From Synergistales bacterium (lineage in GTDB: Bacteria > Synergistota > Synergistia > Synergistales > Aminithiophilaceae): a stretch of 64,000 bases of DNA. The DNA lies in contig JAHDQY010000046.1 of assembly GCA_018433595.1 (NCBI GenBank), forward strand, positions 29,957 to 93,956, given 5' to 3'. Made by a program: the position numbers and the translations under genes. The notes beneath the pieces are model-generated. The model did no database searches, had not been told where the DNA came from, and saw only the letters and a list, made by a program, of their open reading frames with translations. Of the stretch, positions 32,790-41,486 are shown one piece after another (position 1 is the first letter of the stretch; each line of letters opens with the position of its first letter).

Positions 32790-33716
32790 ATGATCCTGCC
32801 CCGGAAGGGACGCGACGTCGTCTCCTTTATCATCGCCCTTGCCATCGTCGGTTGCGGTGCCTGGTTCCTTGTGGCCTGGTGGGATCATTTTCAGGAAAGG
32901 CATCAGTCTCTCGTCCAGTCCCGCCCCTATGTCTATCACAACGATGTCCCCTTCAAGGCGGCTCTTCTCTGGGAGGAAAAGGTCCTCATCTCTCCCATCG
33001 ACGGGAAAGTGTCTTTACCGGGCGGCATCGCCCCAAGGCGGGTTGCCAAGGGAGACCTCGTCGCCGTCGTGACCGGAGGCGAAGGGTCCCGGCGCCTCTT
33101 TGCCCCCAGCCCCGGCTATTTCGCCGCCTCTGTGGACGGGAACGAGGGCAAATGGCGTTACGCCGACCTCTGGCTTGATGAAAAACCCTTGCCTGACCCG
33201 GGGCGGAAGGCCAATATAGCTGAAGGGACGATTCTCCGGAAAGGCGACCCGCTGGGTGTTTTCATCCCTCAGCCGCAGGAGCTGCGGGCCATCGGGTACG
33301 TCGATCGTCTCCCTTCCGTGGAAGCCGACATGGGGCGAGGCTTCATCCGGCTTCGTCTGCGGGAGACGGACCTCCCCTTTCGCGCGACGTTGAGGGTGTC
33401 ACGGGATCTCGGACCCCGCTTCAAGGTCTACCTTACGCTGCCTCTCTTTCCCAGCGATTTCCTCAAAGAGAGGATCCGAACCTTCATCCTCTCCGGTGAG
33501 GAGAGAATCGGCGTCGTCCTGCCCGAGGCGGCCGTCGTCCTTCGCCAGGGGAAACAGGGCGTTTTCGTCGTCCAGGGGCAGACCGTCTCGTTCCGTGAAG
33601 TGCAGGGGCTTCCCGTTCCGGGAAAGCAGTTCCTTGTCGTCGAAGGCCTACGGGCCGGAGAGGTTGTCGTCGCTCGTGGAGGGCGTGCGAAGGAGGGTAA
33701 AATCCGATTATGGTAG
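32790..33716 (+). CDS. HlyD-like membrane-anchored protein of the sepF neighbourhood
   Basis: A 308-residue protein with one N-terminal transmembrane helix (VVSFIIALAIVGCGAWFLVAWW) and a periplasmic part with lipoyl/barrel-sandwich-like segments (ISPIDGKVSLPGG...VAKGDLVAVV). Later beta domains resemble those of HlyD-type adaptors. In Firmicutes a related HlyD-like gene often precedes yggS-sepF, and the same order is seen here. No transporter partner is present, so an envelope or division role is possible. It overlaps yggS. Confidence 0.65.
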   Translation: MILPRKGRDVVSFIIALAIVGCGAWFLVAWWDHFQERHQSLVQSRPYVYHNDVPFKAALLWEEKVLISPIDGKVSLPGGIAPRRVAKGDLVAVVTGGEGSRRLFAPSPGYFAASVDGNEGKWRYADLWLDEKPLPDPGRKANIAEGTILRKGDPLGVFIPQPQELRAIGYVDRLPSVEADMGRGFIRLRLRETDLPFRATLRVSRDLGPRFKVYLTLPLFPSDFLKERIRTFILSGEERIGVVLPEAAVVLRQGKQGVFVVQGQTVSFREVQGLPVPGKQFLVVEGLRAGEVVVARGGRAKEGKIRLW

Positions 33717-34414
33717 AGGGAGCGCGGGAGCGCGTGGCGTCGATCCGGGCTGCGATCAAAGAGGCGGCCCGTCGTTCGGGGCGGAAGAGTGGGGACGTCG
33801 CCTTGCTGGCCGTCTCGAAAACGCATTCCGTCGAGGCGATGCGGGAGCTTCTGGCCGGGCCCGTCGACGGGTTCGGAGAGAACCGCGTTCAGGAGGCTCA
33901 GACGAAGCGTGCCCTTTGGCCTGACGGCGGTGGCCTGCCCTGGCGGATGATCGGCCATCTTCAGAGGAACAAGGTCCGCAAGGCCCTTGAGATATTCGAC
34001 TCCGTCGACAGTCTCGACAGCGTTGATCTGGCCCTCTCCCTGGAGCGGGTTCTTGCGGAGACGGGGCGGATGTTTTCCGTTCTGATCGAAGTCAACTGTA
34101 GCGGTGAGACGTCGAAGACGGGTATCGACGTCGAATCGGCCGAGTCGTTGCTCCTGTCGGTTCTTGCCGCCTGCCGTCACCTTCGTGTCGAGGGGCTGAT
34201 GACGATCGGCCCCCTCGGAGAAGGGGAGGGCAGGGTGCGAAAGTCTTTTGCGATACTGAGAGAGCTTCGAGAGAGGTTGCGCATCGCTTCCGGCCTCGTC
34301 CTTCCTCATCTTTCCATGGGCATGAGCGGCGATTTTGCCTGGGCCGTCGAAGAGGGGAGTACCATGGTGCGCATCGGGACGGCCCTTTTCGGCGAGAGGG
34401 GCTATGATCGATGA
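33710..34414 (+). CDS. PLP homeostasis protein YggS/PLPBP
   Basis: A 234-residue single-domain PLP-binding TIM-barrel protein. The Schiff-base lysine lies in LLAVSKTHS; GFGENRVQEA, WRMIGHLQRNKV, VLIEVNCSGETSKTG and LSMGMSGDFAWAVEEGSTMVRIGTALF follow in the usual order. The family maintains free PLP and amino-acid balance and has no known catalytic activity. It sits in the division cluster before sepF, as in many Gram-positive genomes. Confidence 0.93.
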   Translation: MVEGARERVASIRAAIKEAARRSGRKSGDVALLAVSKTHSVEAMRELLAGPVDGFGENRVQEAQTKRALWPDGGGLPWRMIGHLQRNKVRKALEIFDSVDSLDSVDLALSLERVLAETGRMFSVLIEVNCSGETSKTGIDVESAESLLLSVLAACRHLRVEGLMTIGPLGEGEGRVRKSFAILRELRERLRIASGLVLPHLSMGMSGDFAWAVEEGSTMVRIGTALFGERGYDR

Positions 34415-34779
34415 TGAAACGTCTTTTGGCCATGATCGGCCTTGCCGAAGATTCCGAAGAGAGGCTTGATGTCGTCCTCCCGCCTGATGAGATCCGCGAA
34501 CGGGAGGAACGTCTCCGCCGCCCCATGCCCTCCGGAGCGGGTGTCCTGATCTGCCGCGGCCCGGAAGCGATCGACAGAAGGAAGGAGCTTCTCGAGGCCC
34601 TTCGCGGCGGGCGTGTCGTCATCATCGACCTTCGAGGCGTTGAACGCGAAGCGGGACAGGCCCTCCTGGATTATCTCAGCGGGGTCGTCGAAGCAGGTCG
34701 AGGTTTCCTGATGCGTCTGGCGCCGGCCGTCTTCCTGGTTGTCTCTCACGAATCGCTTGTTGAAGTTTGGGAACGGTAG
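34411..34779 (+). CDS. sepF: SepF-like cell division protein
   Basis: A 122-residue protein with a short amphipathic N-terminus (MMKRLLAMIGLAED), an acidic linker and the SepF core (LLEALRGGRVVIIDLRGVEREAGQALLDYLSGVVEA). SepF tethers FtsZ to the membrane and aligns filaments. The gene overlaps yggS by four bases and is followed by divIVA, the classical ylm arrangement. Confidence 0.88.
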   Translation: MMKRLLAMIGLAEDSEERLDVVLPPDEIREREERLRRPMPSGAGVLICRGPEAIDRRKELLEALRGGRVVIIDLRGVEREAGQALLDYLSGVVEAGRGFLMRLAPAVFLVVSHESLVEVWER

Positions 34780-34787
34780 AGGGGGAT

Positions 34788-35261
34788 ATGAACGTGACGG
34801 AACTGATGAGCGCTCTCGATGTGGCGAACAAGGTCTTCGGGAGGGGCTTCAAGGGATACAATCCCAACGAGGTCGATGCCTTCCTGGACCAGATCTCTGA
34901 AAGCCTCCACGGCTATGCCCAGCAGATTCTGGACCTTCAGCGGGAAGTCGATCTCCTTCGAGACAAGGAGGAGGGCTACGAGAAGCTGAAGGATTCCCTC
35001 CAGGGGACGCTTCTTTTTGCCCAGAAAAGCGCCGAAGAACGCGTTCAGGCGGCCGAACAGCAGGCGCAGGCCATTCTGGCCGAGGCCAGATCCCAGGCCG
35101 ACAAGATGGTTGCCGCCGCACAGGGAGAGGTTGCCCTGGCAAGGAGAGACCTGAAGGGGCTCCAGGAAAAGAGGCAGGAGTTCCTCGCCGATTTTCAGGC
35201 TCTCCTCTTCCGCTACCAGACGCTCATTGGCGAGGCCCCCAAGGAAGAGGCGCTTTCTTGA
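34788..35261 (+). CDS. divIVA: DivIVA-domain protein
   Basis: A 157-residue protein whose N-terminus has the DivIVA lipid-binding motif (FGRGFKGYNPNEVDAFLDQI), followed by a long coiled coil rich in Q/A/E. DivIVA proteins bind curved membranes at septa and poles. ATG 34788 follows a GAGGGGG. It completes the yggS-sepF-divIVA group; its stop overlaps the recG start. Confidence 0.9.
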   Translation: MNVTELMSALDVANKVFGRGFKGYNPNEVDAFLDQISESLHGYAQQILDLQREVDLLRDKEEGYEKLKDSLQGTLLFAQKSAEERVQAAEQQAQAILAEARSQADKMVAAAQGEVALARRDLKGLQEKRQEFLADFQALLFRYQTLIGEAPKEEALS

Positions 35262-37327
35262 CGGAAGAGCTCTCCCTCGACAGCGATGTCCGCTTCATCA
35301 AAGGGGTGGGGCCGGGTCGGGCCCGGCTTCTGGAGCGGCTCTCGGTGCGAACCGTCAGGGATCTTCTCTATCTCTTTCCCCGCCGTTACGAGGACCGGCG
35401 TGAGCTGACCCCGCTTGATACCCTGAAGCCGGGAATGGCCGCCGCCGTCCTGGCCCGTGTCGTCACCGTCGAACGCAAGCCGACGAGACGGCCCGGGCTC
35501 TCTCTTGTCCGGGCCCTCGTTACCGACGGGAAGGGGTACGGCTACGCCCTCTGGTTCAACCGCCGAGGACTGGAGCGGCTTCTTCCGCCGGGGACGGAAG
35601 CCTCCTTTTACGGCCCCATTGAAATGCACGGAGGCAGGCTTCAGATCACCAACCCCGAGGTCGAGGTCGTCCGGGAGGGGGAGGCCGATTCGCTGGGGCG
35701 AATTGTCCCCGTCTACCCGGCGACGGAGGGACTCTCGCCTCTCTGGCTTCGCCGGCTTCTTCGCCGGCTTCTTTCCGTCGCCCGGGAGGAGCTCCGTGAG
35801 AATCTCCCTGAAGCGATCCGTCACCGTCGTTCCCTCCTTGACCTCCCTGTGGCCGTTGAGGGACTTCATTACCCCCTCGACGGCGATCACTGGCGGGCCT
35901 GTCGCCGCCGCGTCGCCTTTCAGGAGCTTTTTCTCCTTCAGCTCGGCCTGGCCCTGCGCCGCCATCAGGCCCGATCAGGCAGCCTCTCGCCTCGTCTTGC
36001 CCCTCTCGGCCCCAGGTCGGAGGCCTTTCTTGCTTCGCTTCCCTTTTCTCTGACGACGGCTCAGAGGCGGGTTGTCGAGGAGATCGGCGCCGACCTGGTT
36101 CTGACGGAGCCCATGAACCGTCTCCTCCAGGGGGACGTGGGGTCCGGAAAGACCGTCGTTGCCGTTTTAGCCATGCTTGCTGCCGTCGATGGCGGCTGTC
36201 AGGCGGCTCTGATGGTTCCCACGGAGGTCCTGGCACTCCAGCATCACCGTCGCTTGAGCCGCCTTCTGGAGCCACTTGGGCTGGAAGTCGCTCTCCTCAG
36301 GGGAGCCCTCTCGGCCAGGGAGCGGGAAGAGAGTCTGCTTTCCCTTCGGGAGGGACGTGTCGCCGTCGCCGTCGGCACTCATGCGCTTATCGAGGAGCAC
36401 GTCGCCTTCCATCGTCTCGGCCTTGTCGTCATCGATGAGCAGCATCGTTTCGGCGTTCTCCAGAGAGGAGCTCTCGCTGCCAAGGGGACCTCGCCTCACG
36501 TTCTTGTCATGACGGCGACGCCCATCCCGAGGACGCTGACGATCTCCATTTACGGCGATCTCGCCGTCTCTGTCATCGACGAACTGCCGCCTGGGCGGCG
36601 ACCTGTCGTGACGCGGCGGATCTCGAGTCGCCAGCGGCCCCGTCTGATGGAGTTCATTGAAGCCGAGATCGCCCGTTGTCGCCAGATCTACTGGGTCTGC
36701 CCCCTGGTCGAGGAGAGCGAGAGTCTCGATGTCGCCTCGGCCGAGAGCCGTCATGAAGATCTGGCCGCCCTTCTGCCTCATCGTCGCGTCGGTCTCCTCC
36801 ACGGCCAGATGGCTTCCAGGGAGAAGGAGACGGTCCTGACGGCCTTCCAGAGGGGTGAGGTCGACCTTCTTGTCTCGACGACGGTCATCGAAGTCGGTGT
36901 CGACGTTCCCAACGCCACCGTCATGGTCATTGAAGACGCTCACCGTTTTGGCCTTTCCCAGCTTCACCAGCTTCGGGGGCGCGTCGGAAGGGGAGGGGAG
37001 GAGAGCTACTGCCTTCTTTTGGGCGGGGCGGCGACGGTTGAAGGACGGAAACGTCTTGAGGCTCTCTGCGCGACTCAGGACGGCTTCCGCATCGCCGAAA
37101 TCGATCTTCGCCTCCGGGGCCCCGGCGAGGTCTGCGGCGTCCGCCAGCACGGCCTCACTGACTTTCGTGTCGCCGACCTCCTCAAAGACGGCAGGCTTCT
37201 CAATGAGGCCCGCCAGGAGGCTCAGGCCCTGGTCGCCGCCGACCCCTCCCTTTCCTCCGCCTCGGAACTGAAGCGGGAACTCTACGCCCTGTATGGCGAA
37301 CGGCTCGAACTGGCGGTGACGGGATGA
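35258..37327 (+). CDS. recG: ATP-dependent DNA helicase RecG
   Basis: A 689-residue RecG with an N-terminal wedge/OB domain (VRFIKGVGPGRARLLERL, FPRRYEDRR). Helicase motifs follow: Walker A GDVGSGKTVVA, the DEQH box VIDEQHRFGV, motif III VMTATPIPRTL, motif VI QLRGRVGRG and the C-terminal TRG region near DFRVADLLKD. It remodels stalled forks and branched DNA. The TTG start overlaps the divIVA stop. It is in the same transcription unit as recX. Confidence 0.96.
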   Translation: MTEELSLDSDVRFIKGVGPGRARLLERLSVRTVRDLLYLFPRRYEDRRELTPLDTLKPGMAAAVLARVVTVERKPTRRPGLSLVRALVTDGKGYGYALWFNRRGLERLLPPGTEASFYGPIEMHGGRLQITNPEVEVVREGEADSLGRIVPVYPATEGLSPLWLRRLLRRLLSVAREELRENLPEAIRHRRSLLDLPVAVEGLHYPLDGDHWRACRRRVAFQELFLLQLGLALRRHQARSGSLSPRLAPLGPRSEAFLASLPFSLTTAQRRVVEEIGADLVLTEPMNRLLQGDVGSGKTVVAVLAMLAAVDGGCQAALMVPTEVLALQHHRRLSRLLEPLGLEVALLRGALSAREREESLLSLREGRVAVAVGTHALIEEHVAFHRLGLVVIDEQHRFGVLQRGALAAKGTSPHVLVMTATPIPRTLTISIYGDLAVSVIDELPPGRRPVVTRRISSRQRPRLMEFIEAEIARCRQIYWVCPLVEESESLDVASAESRHEDLAALLPHRRVGLLHGQMASREKETVLTAFQRGEVDLLVSTTVIEVGVDVPNATVMVIEDAHRFGLSQLHQLRGRVGRGGEESYCLLLGGAATVEGRKRLEALCATQDGFRIAEIDLRLRGPGEVCGVRQHGLTDFRVADLLKDGRLLNEARQEAQALVAADPSLSSASELKRELYALYGERLELAVTG

Positions 37328-37767
37328 AGATTTCGTCGACGGAACACGAAACCTACCTTCTGAGGCTCCTTGAGAGGGGAGCCTACACCCGTTGCCAGCT
37401 CGAAGAGCGGCTCCGGAGGCGCGGTGCCGCCGCAGGGGAGGCCGCTGCCCTCCTTGATCGGCTGGAGGGGCTGGGCTACGTCGACGACGGTCTTTATGCC
37501 AGACTCTACGTCGAGTCCCATTCCGAGAGAGGGAGCCTGCGGCTAAAGGCGGAGCTTCGCCGGCGCGGCGTCTCCGAACGGCTTATTCGGGAGGCTCTGG
37601 AGGAGCGCTCCGAGGCGGCGGAGGCTTCATCCGCTCTGGAACTGGCACGGGAATGGCTCGATAGGGGTGTCGAGGGCCGCCTCGTCGTCGGGCGCCTTTT
37701 GAGGCGGGGATTTTCGAGAAGCCTTGTGGGATCGATCATGGAGCGTCTTGAGCGAAAGGCCCCCTGA
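37324..37767 (+). CDS. recX: RecX-like regulatory protein
   Basis: A 147-residue helical protein with the RecX three-helix repeats: LEERLRRRGA...LDRLEGLGYVDDGLYARLYVESH, LKAELRRRGVSERLIREALEE and RLLRRGFSRSLVGSIM. RecX modulates RecA filaments. It overlaps the recG stop by four bases; recA is not in the window, a departure from the usual recA-recX pairing. Confidence 0.85.
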   Translation: MKISSTEHETYLLRLLERGAYTRCQLEERLRRRGAAAGEAAALLDRLEGLGYVDDGLYARLYVESHSERGSLRLKAELRRRGVSERLIREALEERSEAAEASSALELAREWLDRGVEGRLVVGRLLRRGFSRSLVGSIMERLERKAP

Positions 37768-37776
37768 GGTTAGAAT
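37748..37776 (+). promoter_or_regulatory. Putative rny promoter
   Basis: TTGAGC and TAGAAT with a 17-base spacer overlap the end of recX, about 90 bases before the rny ATG. Confidence 0.45.
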
Positions 37777-37864
37777 ATCTTTTGTATGGTTTCGCTGATT
37801 GCGTTGCACCGAATAGAGCAGCAGAAGCCGTACCTTGACAATCGAATAAGGGGTGATCGCAACC

Positions 37865-39406
37865 ATGGTTTTTATGTACCTGGTGCTGGGCCTGGCTGTC
37901 GGCGCTGCGGCTGGAGCGGCTGTGGCCCTTTGGCACCGACGGAGATCAGACAGTCAATTGCGCGATGGAGCTCGGGGCGAAGCGGAACAGATCCTTCAGG
38001 AAGCGCGCTCCGAGGCTGAGAGAAGCAAGCGAGAGGCCCTCAACGAGGGCCGTGAAGAGGTTCTCCGGCTCCGCCACGATGCCGAACAGGAGATCCGGGA
38101 ACGTCGCAACGAGATGCAGAGAGCGGAACGGCGGCTGGAGCAGAAAGAGGAAAACCTCGATCGCAAGATGGAAAAGGCCTCTCGGCGGGAGGACGAACTC
38201 AAGGGACGCCACGATGAAGTCGAGAAGCGTCTTGCCGAGATCGATTCTCTCCGCCTTCAGCAGGTGTCCCGCCTTGAGGAAATCGCCGGCATGACCGGAG
38301 AAGAGGCTCAACAGCTTCTCCTGGCTGAAGTGGAGGAAGAGGCCAACCACCGCATCGGTCTCCGCCTCAAGGATCTGGAGGAGAAAGCCAAACGGGAGGC
38401 ACAACGCAAGGCCCGGGAGATTATCGGCACCGCCATTCAGAGAACGGCAGTGGAGCATACGTCGGAGGTGGCCGTCAGCGTCGTTCACCTTCCGTCGGAT
38501 GAGATGAAAGGGCGCATCATCGGTCGCGAGGGGCGCAACATCCGAGCTTTCGAAACCCTCACCGGCGTCGATCTCATCGTCGATGACACGCCCGAAGCCG
38601 TCACCATCTCCAGTTTCGACCCCGTCCGCCGTGAGGTGGCCCGCCTCTCCCTGGAACGGCTCATCGTCGACGGCCGGATTCACCCGGCCCGCATCGAAGA
38701 GCTCATCGAGAAGGCGACCAAGGATGTCGAAGAGATGATCATCGAGTCCGGTGAAGAGGCTCTCCTCGAAACAGGCATCAAGAACATGCACCCCGAGCTG
38801 ATGAAGCTCATCGGCCAGCTCCGCTTCCGGAGCAGCTACGGGCAGAACGCCCTGGCCCACAGCCTCGAAGTCTCCCATCTGGCCGGCATCATGGCCGCCG
38901 AACTGGGAGTCGATGAACCGCTTGCCCGCAGGGCGGGCCTGCTCCACGACATCGGCAAGGCCGTCGATCACAAGGTCGAAGGCCCTCACGCCCTCATCGG
39001 CGCCGATCTGGCCAAGCGCCACAACGAGTCCCAAGAGGTCATTCGGGCTATCGCCGCCCATCATGAAGACGAGGAGCCCCAGACCGTCTACGATGTCCTC
39101 GTCGCTGCGGCCGACGCCATCAGCGCCTCCCGGCCCGGGGCCCGCAGAGAGAGCCTTGAGTCCTACATCAAGCGCCTGGAGAAGCTGGAGACTCTCGCCA
39201 CCTCCTTCCATGGCGTCAGCAAGGCCTTCGCCATTCAGGCCGGAAGAGAGATCCGCATCATGGTCTCGCCCAGTGTTCCCGATGCCGGGGGCATCCAGAA
39301 GGTGGCCTATGACGTGGCCCGCAAGATCGAAGAAGAGATGAAGTATCCCGGCCAGATCCGAGTCACCGTCATCAGAGAGACACGGGCCGTGGAATACGCC
39401 AAGTAG
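37865..39406 (+). CDS. rny: Ribonuclease Y
   Basis: A 513-residue membrane-anchored endoribonuclease that starts mRNA decay. The order is an N-terminal transmembrane helix ([19 protein letters not shown]), a long charged coiled coil, a KH domain ([17 protein letters not shown]) and an HD domain with HDIGK near residue 361. ATG 37865 is preferred because AAGGGGTGA lies about ten bases upstream; a GTG four codons earlier overlaps that site. ymdB follows, a widespread rny-ymdB linkage. Confidence 0.95.
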   Translation: MVFMYLVLGLAVGAAAGAAVALWHRRRSDSQLRDGARGEAEQILQEARSEAERSKREALNEGREEVLRLRHDAEQEIRERRNEMQRAERRLEQKEENLDRKMEKASRREDELKGRHDEVEKRLAEIDSLRLQQVSRLEEIAGMTGEEAQQLLLAEVEEEANHRIGLRLKDLEEKAKREAQRKAREIIGTAIQRTAVEHTSEVAVSVVHLPSDEMKGRIIGREGRNIRAFETLTGVDLIVDDTPEAVTISSFDPVRREVARLSLERLIVDGRIHPARIEELIEKATKDVEEMIIESGEEALLETGIKNMHPELMKLIGQLRFRSSYGQNALAHSLEVSHLAGIMAAELGVDEPLARRAGLLHDIGKAVDHKVEGPHALIGADLAKRHNESQEVIRAIAAHHEDEEPQTVYDVLVAAADAISASRPGARRESLESYIKRLEKLETLATSFHGVSKAFAIQAGREIRIMVSPSVPDAGGIQKVAYDVARKIEEEMKYPGQIRVTVIRETRAVEYAK

Positions 39407-39409
39407 TCC

Positions 39410-40186
39410 ATGCGCCTCCTTTTCATCGGCGACCTTGTCGGTCGCCCGGGCAGAAAGCTCGTGCCCTTGGCCCTGCCCGCTCTCAAAGAGGCTGAAGGCC
39501 CCTTCGATTTCGTCATCGCCAACGGGGAGAACGCCGCCGGGGGCTTCGGTCTCACGGAACGTGTCGTCGCTCAGCTTTTTGGCCTCGGCATCGATTGCCT
39601 CACGACGGGGAATCACATCTGGGATAAACGCGACTATGTCTCCCGCCTTCTGGAGGAGGACCGGGTCCTGCGCCCGGCCAACTACCCGGCCTCCTGTCCC
39701 GGGTCGGGTCTGAAGGTTCTCGAAAAGGAGGGGCTCCGCCTTGCCGTCGTCAACCTTCAGGGGCGGGTTTTCATGCCCGCCATCGACTGCCCTTTCCGCG
39801 TTGCCGATGCTCTCTTGGAGCAGCTTGATGCCTCCTGCATCTTTGTCGACTTTCACGCCGAGGCCTCATCGGAAAAGCGGGCCCTCGGCCTTTATCTCGA
39901 CGGCCGTGTCTCCGCCGTCGTCGGGACCCACACTCACGTTCAGACCGCTGACGAGGAGATCCTGCCCAAGGGCACGGCCTATCTCACCGACGCCGGCATG
40001 ACCGGTGGCCACGGCGGTGTCATCGGCATGGAGGCCGCCTCGGTTCTGCCGCGTTTCCTCACGGCCATGCCGACGAAGTTCGAGGTCTGCGAAAAGGGTC
40101 TTCGCCTCAACGCGGTCATCGTCGACATCGATGATGACCGCGGTCTGGCCCTCTCCATCAGACGGGTCATCTGGCGTCCCGACTAG
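39410..40186 (+). CDS. ymdB: YmdB-family metallophosphoesterase
   Basis: A 258-residue calcineurin-like phosphoesterase of the TIGR00282 type. Metal-binding motifs are visible: FIGDLVGRPGR, ANGENAAGGFG, TTGNHIWDKRD, DFHAEASSEK and GTHTHVQTADE. B. subtilis YmdB hydrolyses cyclic nucleotides and affects RNase Y-linked processes. It lies three bases after rny and ends the operon just before the long palindrome. Confidence 0.93.
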   Translation: MRLLFIGDLVGRPGRKLVPLALPALKEAEGPFDFVIANGENAAGGFGLTERVVAQLFGLGIDCLTTGNHIWDKRDYVSRLLEEDRVLRPANYPASCPGSGLKVLEKEGLRLAVVNLQGRVFMPAIDCPFRVADALLEQLDASCIFVDFHAEASSEKRALGLYLDGRVSAVVGTHTHVQTADEEILPKGTAYLTDAGMTGGHGGVIGMEAASVLPRFLTAMPTKFEVCEKGLRLNAVIVDIDDDRGLALSIRRVIWRPD

Positions 40187-40214
40187 GCCGGTCGAAGGCG
40201 GACCCTTGAAAGGA

Positions 40215-40280
40215 CAGGCATAAGACGAAAGGTGGAGGGGCGTCGTTAACGACGCCCCTCCACCTTTCGTCTTATGCCTG
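40215..40280. repeat. Perfect 66-bp palindrome downstream of ymdB
   Basis: Thirty-three bases starting CAGGCATAAGACG are followed without spacer by their exact reverse complement, centred on GTTAAC. In RNA this is a near loop-free hairpin of about 31 bp. It lies 28 bases after the ymdB stop and could act as a terminator or 3'-end stabiliser, but there is no adjoining T run on either strand. The following 145 bases to the next gene contain a 9-bp tandem repeat (TTATTCATG twice, 40330-40347) and no clear gene. Confidence 0.85.
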
Positions 40281-40426
40281 CGAAGCGGCCTCCTCCGTTG
40301 TAGACCACTCTGGCCTTTTCGTTTACTCTTTATTCATGTTATTCATGAGAGGACGGAAGCGGCGGCGATCCCCCGGAGGAAAACCATCGATCCCCGGGAA
40401 GGGACGTGACGGAAAGGAGTCGTCTC

Positions 40427-41221
40427 ATGGCTCATCTTCGTGTCGGCCTTCTCCAGCTCGCTCTGAAGCGAGCCGACCCTGAGGGGAATGTTCAGGATAT
40501 TCTGGCCCTCCTGGAAACGACCTCGAGCGGTGACTGCCATGTGCTGGTCCTGCCGGAACTCTGGAATGCTGTCGTCCCTCTCGATAACAGTCTCTCCCTT
40601 CTCGAAGAGGGAGAACCGGTCCTCTCCCGCCTGAAACAGCTGGCGCGGCAAAGGCGGGTTGCCATCGTCGCCGGCAGCCTTGCCGTCAGGACGGCCCAAG
40701 GCAACCGCAACCGCTGTTACGTCGTCAGCCCTCGGGGAGAGCTGCTTCTTGCCTACGACAAGGTCCACCTTCATCCCAAACTGAAAGAGGAGCACGCCTT
40801 CATCGCCGGAGAATCGCTGGGCCTCTTCGACCTTCCCGGTTTTCGGGCGGGCATCCTCATCTGCTTTGACGCCGAGTTCCCCGAACAGGTTCGGGCGCTT
40901 GCATTACGGGGGGCTCAAGTCCTTTTTGTCCCCGGCGCCTGGGCTTCGCCCTACATCCATCTCTGGAGAACTCTCTTGGCAGCCCGGGCTCTGGAGAATC
41001 AGCTCTTCGTCGTCGGCGTCAACCGCTGCGACCGGGGGGAGAATCTCTCTTACGGCGGCCACAGCCTCGTCGTCAACCCTTTCGGCGATATTCTCCTCCA
41101 CATGGATCACCGGCCGCGATTCGAGATCGTCACTCTCGACCTGGAGGCCGTCGAGCGGGCGCGCGACAAGCACGAGGTCCTCTCCTCTCTCCGCCCGGCC
41201 CTCTACCGGCGGTGGCTCTGA
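40427..41221 (+). CDS. Carbon-nitrogen hydrolase (nitrilase superfamily)
   Basis: A 264-residue amidase-fold enzyme with the catalytic triad in context: Glu in LVLPELWN, Lys in AYDKVHLHP and Cys in ILICFDAEFPEQ. It resembles omega-amidase/Nit2-type enzymes that hydrolyse small omega-amides, but the substrate is not decided. ATG 40427 has an AAAGGAG upstream. It appears to be monocistronic. Confidence 0.88.
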   Translation: MAHLRVGLLQLALKRADPEGNVQDILALLETTSSGDCHVLVLPELWNAVVPLDNSLSLLEEGEPVLSRLKQLARQRRVAIVAGSLAVRTAQGNRNRCYVVSPRGELLLAYDKVHLHPKLKEEHAFIAGESLGLFDLPGFRAGILICFDAEFPEQVRALALRGAQVLFVPGAWASPYIHLWRTLLAARALENQLFVVGVNRCDRGENLSYGGHSLVVNPFGDILLHMDHRPRFEIVTLDLEAVERARDKHEVLSSLRPALYRRWL

Positions 41222-41316
41222 AGGACGGTTGCGGAAGTCTCAGAGCTGTGATAGGCTCAAATTCAAAATGTAATGCAATTTTGAGGAGATAACTTTTTCT
41301 TTGCCGCTTTTCGTGA

Positions 41317-41346
41317 TTGTAAAGCTAAAGGGCGGCATACTATAAT
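41317..41346 (+). promoter_or_regulatory. Putative promoter of the symporter gene
   Basis: TTGTAA and a perfect TATAAT with an 18-base spacer lie in an AT-rich patch. They leave a leader of about 130 bases before the symporter ATG. Confidence 0.55.
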
Positions 41347-41486
41347 CTCCCTAATCTTCGCACGGAGAGAGCGGCAAAAGTCGAATGAATAGACGGAAGG
41401 GAGGTCTGAGTCTAGAGCGGAGAGGGTCCAGGAGAAACCGAAGACGAAAGGTCAAGTCATCGGATAGAGTTCAGAGGAGGGATACC

